A stretch of 64,000 nt of DNA from CAVUEG01 sp963740525 (GTDB taxonomy: Bacteria; Actinomycetota; Actinomycetes; Propionibacteriales; Nocardioidaceae): positions 1,178,001 to 1,242,000 of the forward strand of contig CAVUEG010000006.1 in the NCBI GenBank assembly GCA_963740525.1, in the 5' to 3' direction. The translations under genes were made by a program, and so were the position numbers. Within the stretch, counting starts at the first letter, position 1, and each line of letters begins with the position of its first letter. Positions 8,792-17,074 of the stretch are shown in pieces. A model generated the notes under the pieces. It did not search any database and was not told the origin of the DNA. It saw nothing but the letters and a program-made list of their open reading frames with translations.

Positions 8792-9379
8792 TTGAGCGGG
8801 TACGAGGTCCGGGCTCTGGATGCGGCGAACCGGGATGGGTTCGCGGCGATGGTGGAGCGGCACAACGGCGTCTTCGGCGGCTGCTGGTGCACCTGGTTCC
8901 ACACGATGAGCGCCGACAAGGAACGCACCTACGAGGCCAACCGCTCCCTCAAGCAGCGCCTGGTCGACGAGGGTCGCGCACACGCGGCGCTGGCCTACGA
9001 CGGGGACGAGGTCGTGGCCTGGTGTGAGTACGGAAGCCCGGACGAGCTGCCGAACATCTATCACCGCAAGCAGTACGAAGAAGAGCTCGACGTCCTCCCC
9101 GACTTCCGGATCACCTGCATCTTCGTGGACAGGCGCTACCGGCGGAAGGGACTCTCGGCGGTGGTCCTTCAAGGCGCCCTCGACCTCATCGCGGGGGCAG
9201 GAGGAGGCCTCGTCGAGGGCTACCCGCACGACGCCGGCGGCAAGCGGAAGTCGGTCCTCTACAACGGGACCCGGACCCTCTTCGAGCGGGCCGCCCGGAC
9301 CCGGTGCCGCCGCGGTCGTAGTCACGGTGGCGGAACTCCACCTTGGGCAGAGTGGAAGGGCGCAGCGGTCAGTCGTTGA
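8792..9379 (+). CDS. GNAT-family N-acetyltransferase
   Basis: 195 aa. The acetyl-CoA-binding core is visible around FVDRRYRRKGLSAVVLQGAL (motif A, R/Q-x-x-G type), preceded by the CWCTWF segment seen in one small-molecule GNAT subfamily. The start is TTG 8792 with GGGGGAG (8781-8786) 5 nt upstream; the longer upstream frame is not conserved. The last about 30 residues are an unusual Arg/Gly-rich tail, so a sequencing error or real frameshift near 9290-9320 is possible. Its 3' end overlaps that of the convergent arr gene by 11 bp. Substrate unknown. Confidence 0.75.
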   Translation: MSGYEVRALDAANRDGFAAMVERHNGVFGGCWCTWFHTMSADKERTYEANRSLKQRLVDEGRAHAALAYDGDEVVAWCEYGSPDELPNIYHRKQYEEELDVLPDFRITCIFVDRRYRRKGLSAVVLQGALDLIAGAGGGLVEGYPHDAGGKRKSVLYNGTRTLFERAARTRCRRGRSHGGGTPPWAEWKGAAVSR

Positions 9380-9797
9380 TGGCCTCGACGCCCTGTCGCC
9401 TCAGCTCCTCGACGCGGTCCCGCATATGCCTCAGCACGTCGGGGGAGTGGCCCTCCCAGTCCTCCACCACGTCGAGGATCCGCAGGGGATCCCGGGTGCG
9501 GTAGGACCTTGTCGGGTTGCCCGGGAACTTCTTGTCGGTCAGGTTGGGGTCGTTCTCGATCGCGCCGGTCGGCTGCACGCGGTAGATGCGTTCCGGCCCC
9601 TCACCCATCGCCAGCTCCGCGCCCCAGATGGCGGCGTCCATCGTGGCCGTGAGGTAGACGAAGTTCGCCTTCCTCCGTTCACCGAAGTTGGAGCTGTACC
9701 CGGGTTCCAGCAGGTCGCCGGGCCGCAGGTGGACCTTCGTGCCGTGGAAGAAGGGTCCGGGGTCCTCGGCCGCCGGCAGCCTCGGTTCGTTCTCCAT
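9369..9797 (-). CDS. arr: Rifampin ADP-ribosyltransferase (Arr)
   Basis: 142 aa, the usual size of Arr enzymes, which inactivate rifamycins by ADP-ribosylating the C23 hydroxyl using NAD. The hallmark segments are present in order: FFHGTK (His18), VYLTA (Tyr48), WGAELA, ENDPN (Asp83), TDKKFPGNPT and the C-terminal EDWEGHSPDV. The His/Tyr/Asp triad matches the known Arr catalytic residues. AGGGGG precedes the ATG at good spacing. It is a stand-alone gene, convergent and overlapping by 11 bp with the acetyltransferase at 8792, with no mobile-element sequence around it. It therefore looks like an intrinsic chromosomal resistance gene rather than a recent import. Confidence 0.93.
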   Translation of the reverse strand: MENEPRLPAAEDPGPFFHGTKVHLRPGDLLEPGYSSNFGERRKANFVYLTATMDAAIWGAELAMGEGPERIYRVQPTGAIENDPNLTDKKFPGNPTRSYRTRDPLRILDVVEDWEGHSPDVLRHMRDRVEELRRQGVEAIND

Positions 9798-9870
9798 TCA
9801 CACCCCCTGGAAGTCGCTTGGCTAGTGTCGTTCTCGAAACCTACGTCACTGTTGCGCTGCAGGGGATGCG

Positions 9871-10449
9871 ATGCCGTCGAACGCCGAGCCGGAGGTGCGC
9901 GATGCGGTGCGCGAGGACGTCGGTGCGATCTGCCGGTTCGGGGAGGCGCACATCCGACCGCACTACGCCCCCCTGATCGGCGTACTGCCCGCTGACGAGC
10001 AGGTCCGCCGGTGGTGGAACGAGGACCACGTCTCCACAGCCGTGGCCGCAGGCCGGGTTGTCGTGGCTGAGTACGACGGTGGGATTCTCGGCGTCGGTCA
10101 GCGCGGTCGCAGCGGCGCCGACCACGTCGTCTACAAGCTGTACGTCCACCCCGAGCATCGAGGCCTCGGCCTGGGGCGCAGGCTCCTCGATGCCCTCATC
10201 GGGCAGCTCCCCCAGGACGCGGACCGGCTGCACATCGAGCACTTCGCGGCCAACGCGCGAGCCGGGGCGTTCTACGAGCGCGAGGGCTTCACCGTGGAGA
10301 GGGTGGAGCCGGATGCCTCGGGTGACCCGGCGCTCGACGTGGTGTGGCGTGCCGGGCCGGTGGTCCCTTCTGGAGGCACGAGTCGCCCGGAGGAGGCCGC
10401 ATCGCCCGGCGATGGCACGACGGACAGCACGCCTCGGCGGCCATACTGA
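9871..10449 (+). CDS. GNAT-family N-acetyltransferase
   Basis: 192 aa. It has a standard GNAT fold with motif A YVHPEHRGLGLGRRLLDAL and a C-terminal NARAGAFYEREGF segment (motif B). The last about 35 residues (after DVVWRAG) are Pro/Ser/Thr-rich and look disordered. AGGGG lies 5 nt before the ATG. The NTF2-like gene starts 4 bp after its stop, so they are probably cotranscribed. Substrate unknown. Confidence 0.88.
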   Translation: MPSNAEPEVRDAVREDVGAICRFGEAHIRPHYAPLIGVLPADEQVRRWWNEDHVSTAVAAGRVVVAEYDGGILGVGQRGRSGADHVVYKLYVHPEHRGLGLGRRLLDALIGQLPQDADRLHIEHFAANARAGAFYEREGFTVERVEPDASGDPALDVVWRAGPVVPSGGTSRPEEAASPGDGTTDSTPRRPY

Positions 10450-10453
10450 GCGC

Positions 10454-10843
10454 GTGGAGACTCTGGTCAGACGGTTCTACGACGAGCTCTGGAACCGCTG
10501 GGACGACGAAGCCGTCGACGACCTGCTCCACGACGACTTCTCGTTCAGGGGGTCGATGGGCACGGAGACCAGAGGCCGTGCGGAGTGGCGTGCCTACCGC
10601 GATGCCATCCGCGAGGGCTCGTCCGACTTCCACAATGAGATCGTCACACTCGTCGTTCAGGACGGTCAGGCGGCTGCCCGGCTGCGCTACAGCGGAACCC
10701 ACACCGGCCGCTTCCTGGACCAGGCGCCGACCGGGCGCCGCTTCTCCTATGCCGGGGCGGCGTTCTTCACCGGCATCGAGGAGCAGCTCACTTCCGCCTG
10801 GGTGCTCGGCGACCTGACCGCGCTGAGAGAACAGCTGCGTTGA
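10454..10843 (+). CDS. SnoaL/NTF2-like protein (ester-cyclase type)
   Basis: 129 aa single-domain protein with the SnoaL-like pattern: an N-terminal helix VRRFYDELWNRWD, then the DDFSFRGSMG segment, and a central cone of beta-strands ending in FTGIEEQLTSAWVLGD. Many family members are small ligand-binding or isomerase/cyclase proteins; no specific role can be given. GTG 10454 is chosen because it lies 4 bp after the upstream GNAT stop and starts the conserved fold. It is convergent with the M1 peptidase gene, 9 bp away. Confidence 0.82.
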   Translation: METLVRRFYDELWNRWDDEAVDDLLHDDFSFRGSMGTETRGRAEWRAYRDAIREGSSDFHNEIVTLVVQDGQAAARLRYSGTHTGRFLDQAPTGRRFSYAGAAFFTGIEEQLTSAWVLGDLTALREQLR

Positions 10844-10852
10844 GCGCACTCC

Positions 10853-12259
10853 TCAGTGACGCGGTGTCTTCTGCGACATCAGCCAGGTGCGGAAGAAGCG
10901 GCTCAGCTCCTGTCCGGTGTGCCGCTCCCAGTACCTGACGTAGGCACGACGGCCCTGGTTCGAGTTGGCGCGATCGTGGGTCCAGCTCTTCACGGTGGCG
11001 TTGAACGTCCCCGTGCCGACCTTCTTGCGCAGCTGCTCGTACATACAGGCCGGGCCGTAGTAGATGTTGACCTCGCCGAAGTCCGAGCGGTCGTAGGCAC
11101 CCGGAGGGCCGTACAGGTCGCGCCAGAGCTGGTCGTAGCGGCAGAACGTCCGCACCCAGGACTTCCAGGTGCGGTTCGTGTGCTCGGCGCTCCAGCGGCC
11201 CTCGACGTACATCGCCATGCCTTCGCTCATCCAGACGTCCCGCCAGTCCCGCGGCGTCACCGTGTCGCCGTACCACTGGTGCGCGAGCTCGTGCACGGTC
11301 ACCTCGCGGGTCCCCCTGCCGAAGTCGCCGGTGGTGACCATGGTCTGGGTCTCCATCGCGGAGCGCGAGGCGACCGAGACGGCACCCGCGCTCTCGAACG
11401 GATAGCGGCCCAGCCGTTGCTCCAGCCAGCGCAGATCCGCGGGCATGAACCGCATAGGCCTCATCAGGCGCCGGGCCTCCGAGCGGGGAAGCCAGATGCT
11501 GATCGGCAGGCCGTGCGGGCCGGTCAGGTGTCGCGTGACGAAGTCGCCTACCGCCAGCGTGGTCAGGTACGACGCCGCCGGGTCACGCAGGTGGAACACG
11601 CTCACGCGACGGTCGCCGGTGACGGTCTCGGAGGTCATGAGTCCGTTGGCCACCGCCCGCTGGCTCGCTGTCGTGTCGATCGTGAAGTCGTAGAGCGCCT
11701 TGTCGCTGGGCTGGTCGTTGACCGGGTACCACGTGAACGCGCCGAACGGCTCCTGCATCGTCCACAGGTCGCCGCGCCGGGTCACGTTCATGCCGACGCC
11801 GTCGAAGTCCCCGCGATGGGTCGGCGCGTGCACCGGCTTCGGGGTGCCCGCGTAGGTCACCACGACCTGGACCCGCTGCTCGGTCAGGACCGGCGAGCCC
11901 ACCACCAGGGTCTTGCGGCGGTGGGTGAAGGTCGCGGGGGCCCCATCCACCGTGACCCCGCTGACCTGCAAGCTGTGCGCGAGGTCGAGCTGGAACTGCT
12001 GGGCGTCCTCGGTCGCCCGCAGGTCGATGGTGGCCACCCCCTCGAGGCGGCGGGGCGCCTTGAGCCAACGCAGGTTCAGGTCGTAGTGCAGGGCGTCGAT
12101 GCCAGGGTCGCCCTTGGTCGGGTAGTAGCTGTCCTCGACCGGGCTGGACAGGCCGGCGTCGTACGCCTCGACGGCCGAGGCCGGTCCGACCAGGGACGTG
12201 GCCGCCCCGAGGGTGGCGAGTACGGCGACAAGGCGCCTGGCGCGGTGGGTCCTGAGCAC
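10853..12259 (-). CDS. Secreted M1-family zinc metallopeptidase
   Basis: 468 aa. A signal peptide (Arg-rich start, hydrophobic VAVLATLGAATSLV, Ala-x-Ala-type end near residue 31) is followed by the beta-saddle aminopeptidase N-type domain. The zinc motif HELAHQWYGD lies near residue 322, with the third ligand Glu in WMSEGMAMY about 20 residues later. The GAMEN exopeptidase signature is replaced by AMETQ. Family members cleave N-terminal residues, here extracellularly. GTG 12259 is chosen because GGAAGG lies 7 nt upstream and a signal peptide starts there. The protein is shorter than full APN because the large C-terminal helical domain is missing. Confidence 0.88.
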   Translation of the reverse strand: MLRTHRARRLVAVLATLGAATSLVGPASAVEAYDAGLSSPVEDSYYPTKGDPGIDALHYDLNLRWLKAPRRLEGVATIDLRATEDAQQFQLDLAHSLQVSGVTVDGAPATFTHRRKTLVVGSPVLTEQRVQVVVTYAGTPKPVHAPTHRGDFDGVGMNVTRRGDLWTMQEPFGAFTWYPVNDQPSDKALYDFTIDTTASQRAVANGLMTSETVTGDRRVSVFHLRDPAASYLTTLAVGDFVTRHLTGPHGLPISIWLPRSEARRLMRPMRFMPADLRWLEQRLGRYPFESAGAVSVASRSAMETQTMVTTGDFGRGTREVTVHELAHQWYGDTVTPRDWRDVWMSEGMAMYVEGRWSAEHTNRTWKSWVRTFCRYDQLWRDLYGPPGAYDRSDFGEVNIYYGPACMYEQLRKKVGTGTFNATVKSWTHDRANSNQGRRAYVRYWERHTGQELSRFFRTWLMSQKTPRH

Positions 12260-12377
12260 GAGCGGGCCTTCCGAGAGATGTCCGAGAGATGTCGGAGCGA
12301 GGGCCGAGTGCTCTCGCGCGCTCGGTCTGCCCCTGAGTATCACCTGAAAGACGCCCGGGGCCCCTCCTTTGGTTGCC

Positions 12378-13646
12378 TCAGCGCCGGTCGGAGATCCGGC
12401 GGGCCTTGCCGAGCGACCGTTCGAGGGCATGCGGGTCCAGCACGTCGACGGCGACGGTCACCCCCAGACGGTTCTTCACCCGGGCGGCCAGCTCGGCGCC
12501 CAATGCGGCGCGGTCCCCGGCGGTCGGATGCGCCTCGACCTGCACGGTGAGCTCGTCGAGGTTGCCCGGCCGGGTGAGCACGCACAGGTAGTGCGGGGTC
12601 AGGCCCTCCACGCCGAGGATCTGCTCCTCCACCTGGCTGGGGAAGAGGTTGACGCCGCGCACGATCATCATGTCGTCGGTGCGTCCGGTGACCTTCTCCA
12701 TCCGCCGGAACGGAGGATGCGCGGTGCCGGGAAGCAACCGGGTCAGGTCCCGTGTGCGGTAACGCACCACCGGCATCGCCTGCTTGGTCAGGCTGGTGAA
12801 GACGAGCTCTCCCTCCTCGCCCTCCGGGAGCGGCTCGAGCGTCACGGGGTCCACGACCTCCGGGTAGAAGTGGTCCTCCCAGACATGCAGCCCGTCCTTG
12901 GTCGACACCGACTCCTGCGAGACCCCGGGACCCATCACCTCGGAGAGCCCGTAGATGTCGACCGCGTCGATGCCACTGCGCCGCTCGACCTCGCGCCGCA
13001 TCTCGTCCGTCCAGGGCTCGGCGCCGAAGATCCCGATCTCCAGCGAGGTCGAGCGAGGGTCGACCCCCTGGGCCTCCATCTCGTCGAGGATCGCCAGGAA
13101 GTACGACGGCGTCACCATGATGATCCGAGGCTCGAAGTCGACGATCAGCTGGACCTGACGCTCGGTCATGCCGCCACTGACCGGCACCACGGTGCAGCCG
13201 AGCCGCTCCGCGCCGTAGTGAGCGCCGAGCCCGCCGGTGAACAGGCCGTACCCGTACGCGACGTGCACGGTGTCACCTGGCCTGCCTCCGGCGCTCCGGA
13301 TCGACCGAGCCATCACCTCCGACCACGTGTCCAGGTCATCGGCGGTGTACCCGACCACGGTCGCCCTGCCCGTCGTCCCCGAGCTGGCATGGACCCGACG
13401 GACCTGCTCGCGGGGCACCGCGAACATGCCGAACGGGTACTCGTCGCGGAGGTCCTGCTTCGTGGTGAAGGGGAAGCGGGCGAGGTCCTCCAGGGAGCGG
13501 AGGTCCTCGGGGCCCACCCCGGCCTCGTCGAACGCGCGCCGGTAGTGGGCGACGTTGTCGTAGGCGTGGTGAAGCGTCGTGCGCATCCGGTCGAGCTGGA
13601 GCGCGCTGAGCTGGTCGCCCGTGAGCGCGGGAACCTCACCCGGCAT
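12378..13646 (-). CDS. paaK: Phenylacetate-CoA ligase
   Basis: 422 aa adenylate-forming enzyme activating phenylacetate to phenylacetyl-CoA, the first step of aerobic phenylacetate breakdown. It carries the ATP-binding P-loop SSGTTGRATVVGYT, the YGLSEVMGPG core motif, the TGRTDDMMIVRGVN hinge and an AMP-binding C-terminal domain. The start ATG lies 10 bp inside the end of the PaaI gene, so the order PaaI-PaaK is translationally coupled. The ring-epoxidase (paaABCDE) genes are not in the window; PaaN is found separately at 24711. Confidence 0.93.
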   Translation of the reverse strand: MPGEVPALTGDQLSALQLDRMRTTLHHAYDNVAHYRRAFDEAGVGPEDLRSLEDLARFPFTTKQDLRDEYPFGMFAVPREQVRRVHASSGTTGRATVVGYTADDLDTWSEVMARSIRSAGGRPGDTVHVAYGYGLFTGGLGAHYGAERLGCTVVPVSGGMTERQVQLIVDFEPRIIMVTPSYFLAILDEMEAQGVDPRSTSLEIGIFGAEPWTDEMRREVERRSGIDAVDIYGLSEVMGPGVSQESVSTKDGLHVWEDHFYPEVVDPVTLEPLPEGEEGELVFTSLTKQAMPVVRYRTRDLTRLLPGTAHPPFRRMEKVTGRTDDMMIVRGVNLFPSQVEEQILGVEGLTPHYLCVLTRPGNLDELTVQVEAHPTAGDRAALGAELAARVKNRLGVTVAVDVLDPHALERSLGKARRISDRR

Positions 13647-14076
13647 CGGGGTCCACCTCCTCGAAGAAGCTGCCCCGGATCTCCTTGCTGCGACCCACGA
13701 ACTCCGCCACGACCCCGCCCTCGGTCCGGACCACGACGTCGTAGACGCCGTCCCGGCCGCTCCGGGTGCGCTCGATCGCCTCGGCGGTGAGGACGTCGCC
13801 CAGCCGGGTCGGCGCCGCGAACCGGATCTCACAGCCTTGGGCGACGGTCCGTCGGTTGTAGGAGTTGCAGGCGAACGCGAACGCGGAGTCGGCGAGGGTG
13901 AACGTGAGACCGCCGTGGCCGATGTCGTGACCGTTGACCATGTCGTCTCGCACTCGCATCGTCAGGATGGCCCGCCCCGGGGCGACGTCGACCAGGGTCA
14001 TCCCGAGCGCCTGGCTTGCCCGGTCGTCGGCCCACATCAGGTCGGCGCACCGGCGTGCCACCTGCTCGGGCGTCAC
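13636..14076 (-). CDS. paaI: PaaI-type hotdog-fold thioesterase
   Basis: 146 aa hydroxyphenylacetyl-CoA thioesterase. The hotdog helix is visible as NGHDIGHGGLTFTLADSAFAFACNS, with the catalytic Asp in the GHGGLTFTLAD context, followed by the CEIRFAAPTRLGD strand. It is thought to rescue CoA from stalled phenylacetyl-CoA intermediates. GTG 14076 overlaps the upstream acetyltransferase stop (GTGA). Position directly before paaK supports the name. Confidence 0.9.
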   Translation of the reverse strand: MTPEQVARRCADLMWADDRASQALGMTLVDVAPGRAILTMRVRDDMVNGHDIGHGGLTFTLADSAFAFACNSYNRRTVAQGCEIRFAAPTRLGDVLTAEAIERTRSGRDGVYDVVVRTEGGVVAEFVGRSKEIRGSFFEEVDPDAG

Positions 14077-14552
14077 AGGTCCTTCTCCAGCATCGAGACC
14101 CGGTGGCCGTCCTCCCCGAGGCGGCCCACCTCGACGTACCCCCGCCGCTGGTGGAAGGAGAGGCTGGCGGCGTTGGCCGGCTCGACGTTCACCTCGAGAC
14201 ACATGCGGCCGTAGGTCCTCGCCGCGAGCTCGATCTCGTCGTACACCAGCATTCCGAGGCCGCGGCGTCGGTACTCCGGGTGCAGCACGATCCGGTCCAG
14301 GTAGTAGAAACGGTCGCCGTGCCTGTCGGTGAACCAGCGGTAGTTCGCCGAGTCGTACGTCGTGCCCGGGGCGAAGGTGAGCACGAAACCGCCGAAGGCA
14401 CCGTCGACGTCGACGATGTCGGCGCGGTCCGCCAGCCGCAGCAGCACGGCCAGGCGGTCCTCGTCCATCGGTGCAAGCAGGGACTCGTTCTTCTCGTTGA
14501 GCGCGAGCACTTCCGCGTGGTCGGCTGGCCTGATGGGTCGGAGGGCGGGCAC
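14073..14552 (-). CDS. GNAT-family N-acetyltransferase
   Basis: About 159 aa. It has the GNAT motif A IVLHPEYRRRGLGMLVYDEI and motif B ANAASLSFHQRRGYVEVGRL. Several in-frame GTG codons lie between 14552 and 14585; GTG 14552 is chosen because the conserved PALRPIRPADH start follows it and AGGG lies 8 nt upstream. Its stop overlaps the PaaI start, giving a three-gene unit GNAT-paaI-paaK. A role in phenylacetate metabolism is not obvious. Confidence 0.82.
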   Translation of the reverse strand: MPALRPIRPADHAEVLALNEKNESLLAPMDEDRLAVLLRLADRADIVDVDGAFGGFVLTFAPGTTYDSANYRWFTDRHGDRFYYLDRIVLHPEYRRRGLGMLVYDEIELAARTYGRMCLEVNVEPANAASLSFHQRRGYVEVGRLGEDGHRVSMLEKDL

Positions 14553-14632
14553 GTCCGCCACCCTAGCCACGCCCACGTCCACCGGGTAACAACGCCGCTC
14601 GCGCGTCGCCGCACCACGACCAGACGTCCGGG

Positions 14633-17074
14633 CTAGGCCTTCACCCGCTCGTTGCCCGGGTCGTACGGCGGCCGGAGTCCGACGCTCACCGGGTGGACGG
14701 CACCACCCACGTTCACGGTGTACGAGCCGGCGGTGGCCCAGTCCCGCGACGTCACCCCGGCCGGGTCGGCGACGTACGCCAGGCCCACCGAGGCGCCGAC
14801 CGTCTCGCCCCAGGCGGCGCTGGTGACCTGTCCGACGGGAACCCCGTCGCGGAGCACGAGCTCGCCGCCCCACAACATCGGGTCCGGGTCGTCGACGACG
14901 AACGACACGAGGCGCCGACGGGGACCACGCTCCTTGGCTGCCTCGAGCGCGGTGCGCCCCAGGAAGTCCACGTCGCCGCGCAGCTTGCACGCGAACAGCA
15001 GCCCGGCCTCGACGGGACCGAAGTCCGGCGTCAGCTCGCGGCCCAACGCCCGGTAGCCCTTCTCCAGCCGGAGGGACTCGATCGTGTAGTAGCCCGCGTC
15101 GACGACCCCGAGGTCGGTGCCCGTCATCAGCGCGTCGTACACAGCGGCGGCGGACTCCGTCGCGACGTACAGCTCCCAGCCGAGCTCGCCGACGTAGGTG
15201 ATCCGTGAGGCTCGAACGTCGCTGTCGGCGATCCGGCACATCCGCGACGTCGCGAACGGACCGTCGAAGGGTTCACCGCCGAGCCGCTCGAGCAGCTCGC
15301 GCGACCGTGGCCCCATCACTCCGAGGACCGCGTAGGCCTCGGTCACGTCGGCCACCACGGTGTCGTGACCGTCGGGAATGTTGCGCCGGATCCAGTCCTG
15401 GTCCCTCTCGGTGGTGGCCGACCCGCTGACGAGCAGGAACTCGTCCGGAGCCAGCCGCGTCACGGTGAGGTCGCTCTCGTAGGTGCCGCGACGGTTGAGG
15501 AGCCCGGTGTAGACGACCGAGCCGACCGGAACCGCCACGTCATTGGTGCAGATCCACTGCAAGGACGCCTCGGCGTCGCGACCGGTGACCCGATACTTCG
15601 AGAACGACGTCTGGTCGAAGACGGCCACGTCAGACCGGGTCGCGCGCTGCTCGGCGGCGGACCACGGCAGCCACGAAGGCTTGTCCCAGGTGTACTCGAG
15701 GATCGGCTCCTCGCCGGGCGGGGCGAACACGTTTGCTCGCTCCCAGCCCATCTTCGAGCCGAAGCAGGCGTTGCGGGCGGCCAGGCGCGCGTGGAGCGGG
15801 GACAGCCGCTTCGGCCTGGCGCTCTCGAGCTCACGGTTCGGCCACGGCACGGCGTAGTGCAGGCCGAGGATCTCCACGACGCGCTGGCGCAGCCACTCGG
15901 GCTCGGCATGGAACGGTGCGAACCGACGGATGTCGACTGCGAGGAGGTCGCTGGTCGGCTCGCCCTCGACGACCCACTCGGCCAGGGCGCGCCCGGCGCC
16001 GCCCGCCGACGCGATGCCGACGGAGTTGAAGCCGGCGCCGACGAAGAAGCCACGAACCCCGGGCGCCTCACCCATCAGGAACTGGTTGTCGGGGGTGAAC
16101 GACTCGGGGCCGTTGTAGAACTTCCGGATTCCGGTCTCGGCCAGCACCGGGATCCGGTGCAGGGCGCTGTCCATCAGCACGGAGAAGTGGTCCCAGTCCT
16201 CCTCGAGCAGCGCGAACTCGAACGGGTAGGGCACCTGGTCCGGCGACACCCAAGGCTTGGCCTCGGGTTCGAAGCCGCCGACGACGAGGCCGCCGACCTC
16301 CTCCTTGAAGTAGGTGTACCCGTCGGGGTCGCGCAGGATCGGCAGGTCCGGGTGGATGCCGTCGATCTGGTCGGTGACCACGTAGAAGTGCTCGGCCGAG
16401 TGCAGGGGCACGTGCACGCCGGCCATCGCGCCGACCTGTGCGGCCCACTGGCCCGCGCAGTTGACGACGACCTCGGCCTCGATGTCACCGCGGTCCGTGC
16501 GGACGCCGGTGACGGCTCCCGCGGTCACCAGGACGTCGAGGACCCGGGTCTGCTCCAGCACCCGGGCGCCGCGCTGACGGGCGCCCTTGGCCAGCGCCAT
16601 GGTCAGGTCGGTGGGGTTGGCCTTGCCGTCGCCGGGCAGCCAGATCGCGCCGAGCAGGTCGTCGACGCGCATGGCGGGCCACCGGGCCAGGGCCTCGTCG
16701 GGCGTCATCATCGAGCACTCGAGACCGTAGGCCTCGGCAGTCGCCGCCGTCCGTTTCAGCTGGGTCATCCGGTCCGGGGTGCGCGCGACGATCACCCCAC
16801 CGCACTGCTTGTAGCCCGCTGACAGCCCGGTCTCGGCCTCGAGCTGTGCGTAGAGCTCGCCGCTGTACTGCACCAGTCGGGTGCCGCTCTCGGACGCCCG
16901 CAGCTGACCGACGAGCCCGGCCGCGTGCCAGGTCGTCCCGCCGGAGAGGTGGCCCTGCTCCAGCAGCACGACGTCGGTCCAGCCGAGCCTGGTCAGGTGG
17001 TACGCCGTGCTGGTGCCGATCACGCCGCCGCCGACGATCACCACCTGCGCTCTGGGCGGTACGTCAGTCGTCAC
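14633..17074 (-). CDS. FAD-dependent oxidase fused to GcvT (dimethylglycine/sarcosine type)
   Basis: 813 aa, the size of dimethylglycine oxidase. The N-terminal DAO-type FAD domain starts with VVIVGGGVIGTS; the GTTWHAAGL segment carries the His (about 50) that binds FAD covalently in this family. A central FAO_M domain and C-terminal GcvT and GcvT_C domains follow. Family chemistry: oxidative demethylation of an N-methyl glycine, with the one-carbon unit passed to tetrahydrofolate. The GTG start overlaps the upstream kinase gene by 11 bp, so permease, kinase and oxidase form one leftward operon. The exact amine (dimethylglycine, sarcosine or another) is not proven. Confidence 0.87.
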   Translation of the reverse strand: MTTDVPPRAQVVIVGGGVIGTSTAYHLTRLGWTDVVLLEQGHLSGGTTWHAAGLVGQLRASESGTRLVQYSGELYAQLEAETGLSAGYKQCGGVIVARTPDRMTQLKRTAATAEAYGLECSMMTPDEALARWPAMRVDDLLGAIWLPGDGKANPTDLTMALAKGARQRGARVLEQTRVLDVLVTAGAVTGVRTDRGDIEAEVVVNCAGQWAAQVGAMAGVHVPLHSAEHFYVVTDQIDGIHPDLPILRDPDGYTYFKEEVGGLVVGGFEPEAKPWVSPDQVPYPFEFALLEEDWDHFSVLMDSALHRIPVLAETGIRKFYNGPESFTPDNQFLMGEAPGVRGFFVGAGFNSVGIASAGGAGRALAEWVVEGEPTSDLLAVDIRRFAPFHAEPEWLRQRVVEILGLHYAVPWPNRELESARPKRLSPLHARLAARNACFGSKMGWERANVFAPPGEEPILEYTWDKPSWLPWSAAEQRATRSDVAVFDQTSFSKYRVTGRDAEASLQWICTNDVAVPVGSVVYTGLLNRRGTYESDLTVTRLAPDEFLLVSGSATTERDQDWIRRNIPDGHDTVVADVTEAYAVLGVMGPRSRELLERLGGEPFDGPFATSRMCRIADSDVRASRITYVGELGWELYVATESAAAVYDALMTGTDLGVVDAGYYTIESLRLEKGYRALGRELTPDFGPVEAGLLFACKLRGDVDFLGRTALEAAKERGPRRRLVSFVVDDPDPMLWGGELVLRDGVPVGQVTSAAWGETVGASVGLAYVADPAGVTSRDWATAGSYTVNVGGAVHPVSVGLRPPYDPGNERVKA

